Assembly: GCA_015522685.1 (NCBI GenBank)
Contig: WALU01000032.1
Coordinates: 1 to 64,000, forward strand
DNA length: 64,000 nt
DNA from: Thermoproteota archaeon
GTDB lineage: Archaea > Korarchaeota > Korarchaeia > Korarchaeales > Korarchaeaceae
Direction of reading: 5' to 3'
Below, one piece after another: positions 16,943 through 24,384 of this stretch. A program made the position numbers and the translations under genes. The notes below the pieces were generated by a model. That model was not told the origin of the DNA, searched no databases, and worked only from the letters and a program-made list of their open reading frames with translations. Every line of letters begins with the position of its first letter. Position 1 is the first letter of the stretch.

Positions 16943-17833
16943 TCACCTCAAAGCTTCTGCTATTGTAGGTACAACGGAAGCTTTAGATCCTACCCATTCG
17001 ATTGTATCACTAGCTATGATGGCATCTGCTCCTGCCCCAATGATCTTATCTATAGATCCAGGGGCTAGGACTGGATGTACAAAAGTGGATACTACGAACC
17101 TAGCGCCCATCTTCTTGGCAGCCTTAACAGCATTTGCCATGGTTCCTCCGGTGGAAACCATGTCATCCACCACTACCACATCTCTTCCACTCAGATCTAT
17201 CTTCTTAACAGTCGTCTTTATCTCTCCAGTCTGAACATCTCTCTCCTTAGTAAATGCGTCATATTCCTCAACTTCATAGGACTCTGCCAACTCTCTAGCC
17301 CAATTTATGCTTTCAGTATCCGGTCCTAGGATAAAGGGATCCTTCAAGTCTAAAAGCCTCAATCTATCAGCTAAAGATTTAAATCCACTCAAATTTATGA
17401 CATAAGCTTTATTAAATAAGTTAGAGAAACTGTCTATTCTGTGCAAATGAACTGTAACACTTATCACCCGGCTAATACCTGAAGCTTCCAGTAGCTCTGC
17501 AACATACTTGGAGCTGAGAGGTTCCCCTAATCTAAATATAGCATCTTGCCTTGCATAGGGGAAATAAGGTATTATTAGTGTTATATCCCCAGCATTCATG
17601 TGCTCCTTTAAATTCCTAATAGTAAACAGCATCTCTAAAAGATATTCATTAGGCTTACATTTTCCAGCCTTCATTCTGAGGGAGAGTACTATATCACTTC
17701 CTCTAACTTCATTCATGACTCTAGGGCAAACTTCACCATCGGGAAATACCCTCCTCTCCATTAGAACGAGGCCAGCTCCAATTTTCTCTGAGAGCATTCT
17801 ATTGAAACTATCATCAGGGCCTATTAATAGCAT
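16943..17833 (-). CDS. prs: Ribose-phosphate pyrophosphokinase (PRPP synthetase)
   Basis: Makes PRPP from ribose 5-phosphate and ATP for nucleotide and amino acid synthesis. It shows RVFPDGEVCPRV near the N-terminus, IPYFPYARQDAIFRLGEPLSSK (ATP site), and the PRPP-binding signature VVVDDMVSTGGTM. At 296 residues it matches the short archaeal class, shorter than bacterial enzymes of about 315. Start ATG 17833. The thymidylate kinase gene diverges 51 bases upstream. Confidence 0.93.
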   Translation of the reverse strand: MLLIGPDDSFNRMLSEKIGAGLVLMERRVFPDGEVCPRVMNEVRGSDIVLSLRMKAGKCKPNEYLLEMLFTIRNLKEHMNAGDITLIIPYFPYARQDAIFRLGEPLSSKYVAELLEASGISRVISVTVHLHRIDSFSNLFNKAYVINLSGFKSLADRLRLLDLKDPFILGPDTESINWARELAESYEVEEYDAFTKERDVQTGEIKTTVKKIDLSGRDVVVVDDMVSTGGTMANAVKAAKKMGARFVVSTFVHPVLAPGSIDKIIGAGADAIIASDTIEWVGSKASVVPTIAEALR

Positions 17834-17884
17834 ACGTTAATATCTAGCCATGAGATTAAAAAGGTAGCCAGATGCTTTCTGTTG

Positions 17885-18472
17885 ATGTTAATCGTCTTTG
17901 AAGGGATAGACGGTTCAGGTAAGACGACTTATAGCAAGAAGCTCTATCTCAAGTTGAGAGAACTAGGATATAGTTCTGAATGGACTGCAGAACCAACTGA
18001 TGGTCCTATAGGAAATATTATCAGAAAGGCCCTAGGGGGAGAATTAGAACTTGATGCTAGGATATTAGCCCTACTTTTTGCAGCGGATAGGATCCATCAT
18101 AATGAAAGGATGAGCTCTCTACTTAAGAAGGGAAAAATAATCATCTCAGATAGATACATTATCTCTTCTCTCGCCTATCAGGGCTCAGAACTTCCTATAG
18201 ATTGGATTTATTCTCTGAATAGGTGGGCAAGAATGCCAGATCTTGTTATATACCTCGACTTAGAGCCAGAAGATGCCATAAAAAGATTGAAAGATAAGGA
18301 GAAGTACCATCTCCTTGATAAACTTAGAAAGATAAGAAAGATCTACTTAAAACTAATAAATGCAGATCCTTGGAAGGACAAAACCTACATAGTAAATACC
18401 AGTAGACATGAAGAGGAAGTCTTTAGAAAAATCCTTGATATTACTTTATCTATATTAAAGGGGAGAAAATGA
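17885..18472 (+). CDS. tmk: Thymidylate kinase
   Basis: Phosphorylates dTMP to dTDP. P-loop FEGIDGSGKTTYSKK at the N-terminus, then AEPTDGPIGNIIRKAL (dTMP binding), AADRIHHNE, and ISDRYIISSLAYQG with the DR(Y/F) motif. At about 195 residues it is normal. Its TGA overlaps the ATG of the next gene (ATGA), so the two are translationally coupled. ATG 17885 is preferred to the preceding TTG. Confidence 0.92.
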   Translation: MLIVFEGIDGSGKTTYSKKLYLKLRELGYSSEWTAEPTDGPIGNIIRKALGGELELDARILALLFAADRIHHNERMSSLLKKGKIIISDRYIISSLAYQGSELPIDWIYSLNRWARMPDLVIYLDLEPEDAIKRLKDKEKYHLLDKLRKIRKIYLKLINADPWKDKTYIVNTSRHEEEVFRKILDITLSILKGRK

Positions 18473-19404
18473 AATTCTTAGCTATAGGAAATGCTAATAT
18501 AGATATAACGGTTTTTGTAGATAAGATACCGGATCAAGATGAGGCATCAGAGGCACTAGCAGCTATTATTAGAGCTGGAGGATCTGCATCTAATTTTGCA
18601 ATGGCATCAGCAAGACTAGGTATTGATACCTCAATAATATCTTCTATTGGAGATGATCCCCTAGGAAGGATCTATTTGGGCACCCTAGAGAGAGAAGGAG
18701 TCGACATTAATCAAGTTAAGATAGTAGAAGGAAGAAGATCTGGATTAGTCGTTATATTAAATGTTTTGGGTGAGAGCAGGAGAATGATAGAGAATCTTGG
18801 CGCTAATGAAGAACTACTTCCTGAGGATGTAATGAGAAGGAAGGATTTACTCGAGGCTGCAGATGTAGTACATATAGCTAGCGTAAAGATACCTATTGCT
18901 GAGGCTGTAATAAAGGCGAAATCAGAAGAAGTATCTTGGGATCCCGGATCTAGAATACTAACGAATAATAAGGAAGATGTCTTAAGGCTTCTGAATGGAG
19001 TTAATAGAATATTCCTAAATTTAAAAGAAGCTGAGATTCTATCTGGTAAGGGAGATCTGGAGAAAGCAGCTCAAAAAATAGCCCAAAAAGGGCCGAAAGA
19101 AGTTTTCATCAAGATGGGGGCTAAAGGATCGTTGGCTTGGATAGATGGCAGCATATGCTTCGTTAAGGCTATACCAGTTAATGTGGTTGATACTACTGGC
19201 GCGGGGGACGTCTTTGCAGCAGCTTATCTGGCCGCTAGAGCAAAAGGATTTTCTCCGGGAAAATCTATAAGACTAGCGAATGCTGCAGCAGCCTTAGCTA
19301 TATCAAGACCAGGTACGTCCTACGGGCTCCCTGTATGGGATGAGATCGTAGCAATGGAATTCATTTCGTATGGTAAGGACACTAACTGTCAAAACCTTAA
19401 CTAA
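18469..19404 (+). CDS. PfkB-family carbohydrate/nucleoside kinase
   Basis: A ribokinase-fold sugar kinase: GNANIDITVFVDKIP at the N-terminus, AGGSASNFAMASARLG (PfkB signature 1), SSIGDDPLGRI, and DTTGAGDVFAAAYL (signature 2, with the anion hole and catalytic Asp) near the C-terminus. Ribokinase, adenosine/inosine kinase or sugar-phosphate kinase are all possible. Coupling with tmk slightly favours a nucleoside or ribose substrate, which is inference. Confidence 0.85.
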   Translation: MKFLAIGNANIDITVFVDKIPDQDEASEALAAIIRAGGSASNFAMASARLGIDTSIISSIGDDPLGRIYLGTLEREGVDINQVKIVEGRRSGLVVILNVLGESRRMIENLGANEELLPEDVMRRKDLLEAADVVHIASVKIPIAEAVIKAKSEEVSWDPGSRILTNNKEDVLRLLNGVNRIFLNLKEAEILSGKGDLEKAAQKIAQKGPKEVFIKMGAKGSLAWIDGSICFVKAIPVNVVDTTGAGDVFAAAYLAARAKGFSPGKSIRLANAAAALAISRPGTSYGLPVWDEIVAMEFISYGKDTNCQNLN

Positions 19405-19407
19405 CAC

Positions 19408-19416
19408 TTTTAATAT
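19408..19416 (+). promoter_or_regulatory. TATA box
   Basis: TTTAATATC is centred about 24 bases before the ATG at 19436, which suggests a leaderless transcript and supports that ATG over the GTG at 19421. Confidence 0.4.
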
Positions 19417-19435
19417 CTAAGTGGTTAAGCTACTG

Positions 19436-20431
19436 ATGGGCTACGAGGGAACGCCCCGCATTGGAAAAAAGAGCATACTGCTACTTCTGCTGGGTATAAC
19501 TCTAATGATACCTTTACTTGCAGCATTTGATTTAAATAAAGCGATAAGAAGCTTAAGGGTCATAGGCCTAATTCCAGTAATCCTATCCTTCATATCGATT
19601 CATTTAGGGGTTTTCTTCTATAATACTGGTTGGTATGAACTTCTAGAAAGGAGAGCTCCCTTCAAGGATGTATTTTTAATAGGATGGACAAGCCTATTCA
19701 TAAACTTGCTAATACCGGCAGGATCTACTACAGGTGAAGTGGCTAGAACGTATTTTATAACCAAAAAATCCAAAATTTCCCTAGGACAGGCGCTATCAAC
19801 AATAGTTGCTCATAGAGTAGTAATGATAGTGCCATTTATAGTAAGCATAGTGTTAGGTATGTCCTACCTCGTGAGCCTAACCGGTTTGGAGCATAATACT
19901 TTAATCACAATAATAGTATCTATCATAATGCTTGCTATCTCCTTCTACTTAATATATAAATTGAGTATGGAAGAAAGCAGGCTTCTTAGTCTAATAGAAT
20001 TCTTTGAGAGGAAGCTGGGAAGAGATTTTATTAAACTAAAAGAGATAGTAATAGAATACTCGAAGGCCTTCAGAAATCTAATGAGGAAGAGGAGGGAATT
20101 AGCAATCTCATTAATCTGTGCATTCTTAAACTGGATATTTGATATGTTACCTATTTTCATATATTTCTATGCTCTAGGCTACTGGATAGATCCATTAATG
20201 GGAATTCTCATATACTCTGTCTCAATAATCATGGTTTTAATTCCAATAGGCATACCAGGAAATACTGGTATAAGGGAATGGGTGATGACAGGTCTCCTTT
20301 CTGCTATGGGATTTAATAGAGGAGACGCTTTAGCTATAACACTTGTTTCTTCAACAATTACTGTGTTTTTGAATGAGTTAGTGTTTGGGTTTATAGCATA
20401 TTTGCTAGTGCTCAGAGGCATACACAGATAA
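19436..20431 (+). CDS. UPF0104 / lysylphosphatidylglycerol-synthase-like integral membrane protein
   Basis: About 331 residues with seven to eight transmembrane helices. The loop PAGSTTGEVARTYFI and the motif VAHRVVMIVPFI match the LPG_synthase_TM (YbhN, UPF0104) family. The C-terminal half includes IPIGIPGNTGIREWVMTGLL, also typical. Bacterial relatives flip or modify lipids. The archaeal role is unknown but probably concerns the membrane or lipid-linked sugars. Confidence 0.8.
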   Translation: MGYEGTPRIGKKSILLLLLGITLMIPLLAAFDLNKAIRSLRVIGLIPVILSFISIHLGVFFYNTGWYELLERRAPFKDVFLIGWTSLFINLLIPAGSTTGEVARTYFITKKSKISLGQALSTIVAHRVVMIVPFIVSIVLGMSYLVSLTGLEHNTLITIIVSIIMLAISFYLIYKLSMEESRLLSLIEFFERKLGRDFIKLKEIVIEYSKAFRNLMRKRRELAISLICAFLNWIFDMLPIFIYFYALGYWIDPLMGILIYSVSIIMVLIPIGIPGNTGIREWVMTGLLSAMGFNRGDALAITLVSSTITVFLNELVFGFIAYLLVLRGIHR

Positions 20432-20480
20432 CTTGAAACTTTTTCAGTAATATAAGCTATTGGACAAGGGGGTCTGCTTT

Positions 20481-21650
20481 ATGCCTGTGTTTGCATCTAG
20501 AGTGAATTCTCTCGGTGTTGAGGGAGCTTTTGCAGTTCTTGCTAAAGCTAAGGAGCTAGAGAGGCAAGGAAGGAGTATAGTACACTTGGAGATCGGAGAA
20601 CCAGGATACCAGCCACCGAATCATGTTCTTGAAGCGACTAAAAAAGCACTAGATGAAGGGAAAACGAAATATACTCCTTCAGCCGGCATTTATGAGCTTA
20701 GAGAGGCCATAGCCGAGAGAGTATCCAGTACAAGAGGTATAGATGTCTCGTCCGAGAATGTAGTGGTTACTGTTGGGGCTAAAATGGCAATATTTGCTGC
20801 GATAATGGCATTTATAGATCCAGGGGACGAAGTAATAGTACCTATGCCTGTTTATCCATCCTATGAAAGTGTGACAAAGTTTGTAGGAGGAATAGTAAAA
20901 CCAGTGGCCTTGAAAGAAGAAAGAGCTTTCTCTCCTGATGTTAATGATATACTAGCTCAGGTCACTGATAAGACAAAGGCCATAGCGATTAATACTCCCG
21001 GTAATCCAACAGGAGGGATTTATCAAAGGAAAGACCTTGAAAAGATCGTGAATCTCGCTAGGGAGAAGAATATACTAATAATATCAGATGAAATTTATGA
21101 GGATATAATATTTGATGGAGGGAAACATAAGAGCGTTCTATCTATACCTGGGGCTGAGGATATTACAATTCTAATTAGCGGATTTAGCAAGACATGGGCC
21201 ATGACAGGTTACAGGCTAGGATATGCTGTGGCGAAGAAGGAAATAGCTGATATATTAGCTAAAATTCAGTCAAATGCTGTATCATGTCCACCCAATTTCA
21301 CTCAAGTAGCTGCAATACAGGCCATTAGAGGGCCCCAAGATGAAGTAATTGAAATGATAAAGGACTATCAGAGGAAGAGAGATGTGATATTTGATGAAAT
21401 AAATAAGATAAAGGGATTTAGAATGATCAAACCTGCTGCCACTTTCTATGCATTTCCTAATATAAAGGGAACAGGAATGTCTTCTAACGAGCTGGCCAAT
21501 CGATTGCTAGATGAAGATGGAGTAGCTCTGTTACCAGGTACCGCCTTTGGTGATTATGGAGAAGGTTATCTCAGGATATCCTTTGCTGGTCCCATGGAGG
21601 ATATAATAGAGGGTATGAAAAGAATAAGAGAATTTGTATCTAGTCTATAG
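20481..21650 (+). CDS. PLP-dependent class I/II aminotransferase (aspartate aminotransferase-like)
   Basis: A fold-type I aminotransferase of about 389 residues. It shows IVHLEIGEPGYQPP, YTPSAGIYELREAIAE, NTPGNPTGG, ISDEIYEDIIFD and the PLP lysine in ISGFSKTWAMTGYRLGY. These match the archaeal AspC/aromatic subfamily; the amino acid specificity cannot be fixed. ATG 20481 has AAGGGGGT upstream at suitable distance; a TTG at 20460 is also in frame. It is convergent with the phosphodiesterase gene (6-base overlap). Confidence 0.88.
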   Translation: MPVFASRVNSLGVEGAFAVLAKAKELERQGRSIVHLEIGEPGYQPPNHVLEATKKALDEGKTKYTPSAGIYELREAIAERVSSTRGIDVSSENVVVTVGAKMAIFAAIMAFIDPGDEVIVPMPVYPSYESVTKFVGGIVKPVALKEERAFSPDVNDILAQVTDKTKAIAINTPGNPTGGIYQRKDLEKIVNLAREKNILIISDEIYEDIIFDGGKHKSVLSIPGAEDITILISGFSKTWAMTGYRLGYAVAKKEIADILAKIQSNAVSCPPNFTQVAAIQAIRGPQDEVIEMIKDYQRKRDVIFDEINKIKGFRMIKPAATFYAFPNIKGTGMSSNELANRLLDEDGVALLPGTAFGDYGEGYLRISFAGPMEDIIEGMKRIREFVSSL

Positions 21651-22151
21651 ATCTATAACCTCTGCATCTTTTTCTCTTGTATCTAGTATTACGATCGTCC
21701 TCCTACCAGTTAACTTCCCACAAACCTCTCCTGGGTTTATTACCATGGAAGAGTCGATCTTCTCTATATGTAACTCATGAGTGTGGCCATAAAGTACAAA
21801 CTCGTACTTCTCACTGGAGGCGGCCTGAATAGCTATAAATTCTGTTAAATCTTTAGATCCAAATCCATGAAAAATTAAGGTTTTCTTCTCATTGAGTTCA
21901 ATCTCAGTTGGGCTAGAATAGTAAATATTATTGCTTTCTAGGGTCATTATAGTTACTAAGGACTCAGCATCATTGTTACCTCTCAACAATATGAAAGGAA
22001 TACCTGAGTTTATAATAGGCTTTAATGCAAACGGAGATACTAGATCACCTAAATGGATAATCTCATCGACTCCAGTTCTCTGGAGAATCTCCATAGCTCT
22101 CTCTAAGGAATTTAAATCATCATGAGAGTCAGACAGAATACCTACTAACAA
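21645..22151 (-). CDS. YfcE/MJ0936-type metallophosphoesterase
   Basis: A small calcineurin-like phosphoesterase. The metal ligands are in GILSDSHDDL, IIHLGDLVSP, LLRGNNDAES, IFHGFG and LYGHTHELH, followed by VINPGEVCG. Family members hydrolyse phosphodiesters with Mn/Ni. The TTG at 22151 gives the family-like start MLVGILSDSHDD and has a strong GAGGTGATCC ribosome binding site just upstream; the ATG at 22178 would add nine residues that overlap that site. Confidence 0.85.
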   Translation of the reverse strand: MLVGILSDSHDDLNSLERAMEILQRTGVDEIIHLGDLVSPFALKPIINSGIPFILLRGNNDAESLVTIMTLESNNIYYSSPTEIELNEKKTLIFHGFGSKDLTEFIAIQAASSEKYEFVLYGHTHELHIEKIDSSMVINPGEVCGKLTGRRTIVILDTREKDAEVIDL

Positions 22152-22179
22152 CAGGATCACCTCTCCAAAGAGGATCATC

Positions 22180-22923
22180 TTACCTATCTAAAACTTGTGC
22201 CTTATGGATAGATTCTAAAAGATACTTCTTCCCCTCCGGGGTTGAAAATAGGGGGGGATTCCAATCTTCCTCCACGCTTCTCCTTCGAACCGGGCCAAAA
22301 TCTGTACTTTTTACTTTTACTATCCATCTCACCGCTATGCCTCTCCTTTGCCATGTTGGAGCATTATTTATGTTTAATCCGAGCTTCTGGAAAATTAACT
22401 CATGGAGCTCGCTAGCTTTCTTTCCCTTGAGGATACCTATAGCTTCTCTCCTGCTCAAACCTTCTCTCTCTAGCGCATTAAGGGCATAAGAATTTAAAAC
22501 ATTTCTCCAAGTCTCTGATTGCCTCCATATCATGTATTCTATGGCCTCATCCTCATTCCCGATGAGAACTGCCCTCCCATCAAAGGCCAGAGTCTCATTG
22601 AATATCTTAGACAAGCAACCAGCTGTATAAGACGCTAATATTGTAGTGAGCTTCTCTATCCTCCCTCTCCAAGGTAGGGGAGGAGCTAGAAGGAAGGAAA
22701 TCTCATCAGAGAATGTAAATGCAAAGACTAGTGGAAAACCTAACCTCATCAGTTCTGCAGGGGCGCTTGCAAGAGATCTTGCAAGCTTTACATCATAAGG
22801 CCTCTGTAGGCTCAGTTTTTCTGCTACCTTCCTGAAGTTCCACCCATCAACCCTAATTATCACAGAATAATCTTCTGGAATTCTCATACATGAAAAAATC
22901 TCTCTATCCTTCCAATTCATCAT
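22180..22923 (-). CDS. Thg1-like protein (tRNA-His guanylyltransferase / 3'-5' RNA polymerase family)
   Basis: A 247-residue member of the Thg1 superfamily, which adds nucleotides to the 5' end of tRNA in the 3'-5' direction. The N-terminal metal motif IIRVDGWNFRKVAEKL (RxDGxxF) and FTFSDEISFLL (SDE) are intact, followed by FDGRAVLIGNEDE and WRQSETWRNVLN. Archaeal Thg1-like proteins can repair truncated tRNA 5' ends rather than add G-1. It lies one base after the NifX-like gene. Confidence 0.88.
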   Translation of the reverse strand: MMNWKDREIFSCMRIPEDYSVIIRVDGWNFRKVAEKLSLQRPYDVKLARSLASAPAELMRLGFPLVFAFTFSDEISFLLAPPLPWRGRIEKLTTILASYTAGCLSKIFNETLAFDGRAVLIGNEDEAIEYMIWRQSETWRNVLNSYALNALEREGLSRREAIGILKGKKASELHELIFQKLGLNINNAPTWQRRGIAVRWIVKVKSTDFGPVRRRSVEEDWNPPLFSTPEGKKYLLESIHKAQVLDR

Positions 22924-22924
22924 G

Positions 22925-23257
22925 CTACCCGCTCAACCTGGATATCTTCTCGGCTATCTCTAATACAGCGGATTCAACATCTTCTCTATTTGTCTCTAGA
23001 GTTATAATACCCCTAGCTTCTACAACTTCCCTCAATTCGGCATCAAACTTTCTCGCTATAAGAACCTCGCAGTCCCGGAGGATCTCAAGAACGGAAGTAG
23101 GTCCCCTTTTACTTCCCTTCCTAGTGTTTACTCTCATCTCCACCTTTGTAGGGCTTCTACCTAGTACATCATAAATGGCAAAGAACTTGGCATCATGGAA
23201 GGGTCCATCCTTCAAAGTTTTACCATCATCTGTGGCAACAGCGACACGAATCGGCAA
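22925..23257 (-). CDS. NifX/NafY-like (dinitrogenase FeMo-cofactor biosynthesis domain) protein
   Basis: A 110-residue RNase-H-like domain with IRVAVATDDGKTLKDGPFHDAKFF at the start, as in archaeal Fe-Mo-co domain proteins, then LRDCEVLIARKF and the C-terminal helix. Nitrogen-fixation genes are absent, so it is probably a metal-cluster-binding protein of unknown role, as in many non-diazotrophic archaea. It forms a pair with the Thg1-like gene. Confidence 0.75.
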   Translation of the reverse strand: MPIRVAVATDDGKTLKDGPFHDAKFFAIYDVLGRSPTKVEMRVNTRKGSKRGPTSVLEILRDCEVLIARKFDAELREVVEARGIITLETNREDVESAVLEIAEKISRLSG

Positions 23258-23337
23258 ATCATCTCATCCTCCCATGGGGCTATGCTGGATGATGGAAACA
23301 CAGCATATAATCATGCCGCCAGAAATTGCTGTTAAAT

Positions 23338-24384
23338 CTATTCATTAATCTTCCGACTTATAGAGTATATCAGATTCCTTAAAAATTCAGAGTCCACTAT
23401 TAGAGAGAGGAATCCTCTTCCTCCGAAGGCAGAGCCTTCAAAACTCCCTAAGCTAGGAACAATCCTCTCATAAAGATTCATTGAGGGATTACCTATCAAG
23501 TAAGCAAGTCCTAGTGGTGGATCATAAAAGAAAGACAAGGCATTCTTCGCGAGTTCTTCCCTCGCTATTAGTGCTAAGACGAACCTCTGATAAGGTTCCG
23601 GGGATTCCCAAGCTCCAAAGTTTCCTCTCCTGAGATAAGGCTCATCCAATATATTTTCTATCTCCTTTTGCACTTCTTTTGTCTTACTCCTTATTATGCT
23701 GGCAGTGGCAGAATTTCCACTTAAAAACCAACTTGGATCGTCAAACGATTCTTGTAGAGCGGATACGGCGAGAAGCACCCATTCTTCTCCCAGATAGGCT
23801 GAAGATATGAGAATTCGCTGTATCTTCTTTAAACGAGCTCCTTCCATGAGCTCAGGCCATGATAATAGCGCTTTTCTTTCTATGTCCATGCAGGGCTTAA
23901 TTTTGCATTTTCCATAGAATCCTGATGCCACTACCCAAGAGAGCATGTCGTTATCCTCACTCATCTGTAAAGCAATGAAATATGTTAGCAGGCTAGTAGA
24001 TATGCCTCCTATATCTGCATTTATTCTAGTGATTTTCTCTTTATAATTTGAAAGATATCGAGAGCCATGGTCAATGATAATAGTGCTCTTATAAAATTCA
24101 GTAGAAACCTGCAGCGGACCTTTTCCATGAGGTGGCAGACCTAAAAAGACAATCGAGTCACATTTTCCAACACAGGATTCTATCGCATCTAATAAATTCT
24201 CCGGAGTTGAAACTATAAAATTAGGCTCTAATCCCTTTTGCGAGGATATTTCAGCTATTATCACAGCAGAGGCTATCCCATCAGGATTTGGCGGGAAGAT
24301 TACTCCTATTCTACTTACTCCAGATATTCCAGATTCAAATAATCGGTATGCTTCTATAGCCCAAGAATCAAAATCAAGATCCAT
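23338..24384 (-). CDS. Degenerate DHH-superfamily protein (Cdc45/RecJ-like candidate)
   Basis: A 348-residue protein whose first half follows the DHH phosphoesterase layout: VIFPPNPDGIASAVIIAEI in place of the H-x-D-x-DG-x-[AS] motif, VFLGLPPHGKG in the next strand, and STIIIDHGSRYLSN in place of the DHH motif. The metal-binding His/Asp residues are mostly missing, so catalysis is unlikely. Inactive DHH proteins act as Cdc45/RecJ-like partners in the archaeal CMG replicative helicase; that assignment is inference. The C-terminal half is not recognised. Its 5' end overlaps the upstream secreted-protein gene by 11 bases. Confidence 0.5.
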   Translation of the reverse strand: MDLDFDSWAIEAYRLFESGISGVSRIGVIFPPNPDGIASAVIIAEISSQKGLEPNFIVSTPENLLDAIESCVGKCDSIVFLGLPPHGKGPLQVSTEFYKSTIIIDHGSRYLSNYKEKITRINADIGGISTSLLTYFIALQMSEDNDMLSWVVASGFYGKCKIKPCMDIERKALLSWPELMEGARLKKIQRILISSAYLGEEWVLLAVSALQESFDDPSWFLSGNSATASIIRSKTKEVQKEIENILDEPYLRRGNFGAWESPEPYQRFVLALIAREELAKNALSFFYDPPLGLAYLIGNPSMNLYERIVPSLGSFEGSAFGGRGFLSLIVDSEFLRNLIYSISRKINE

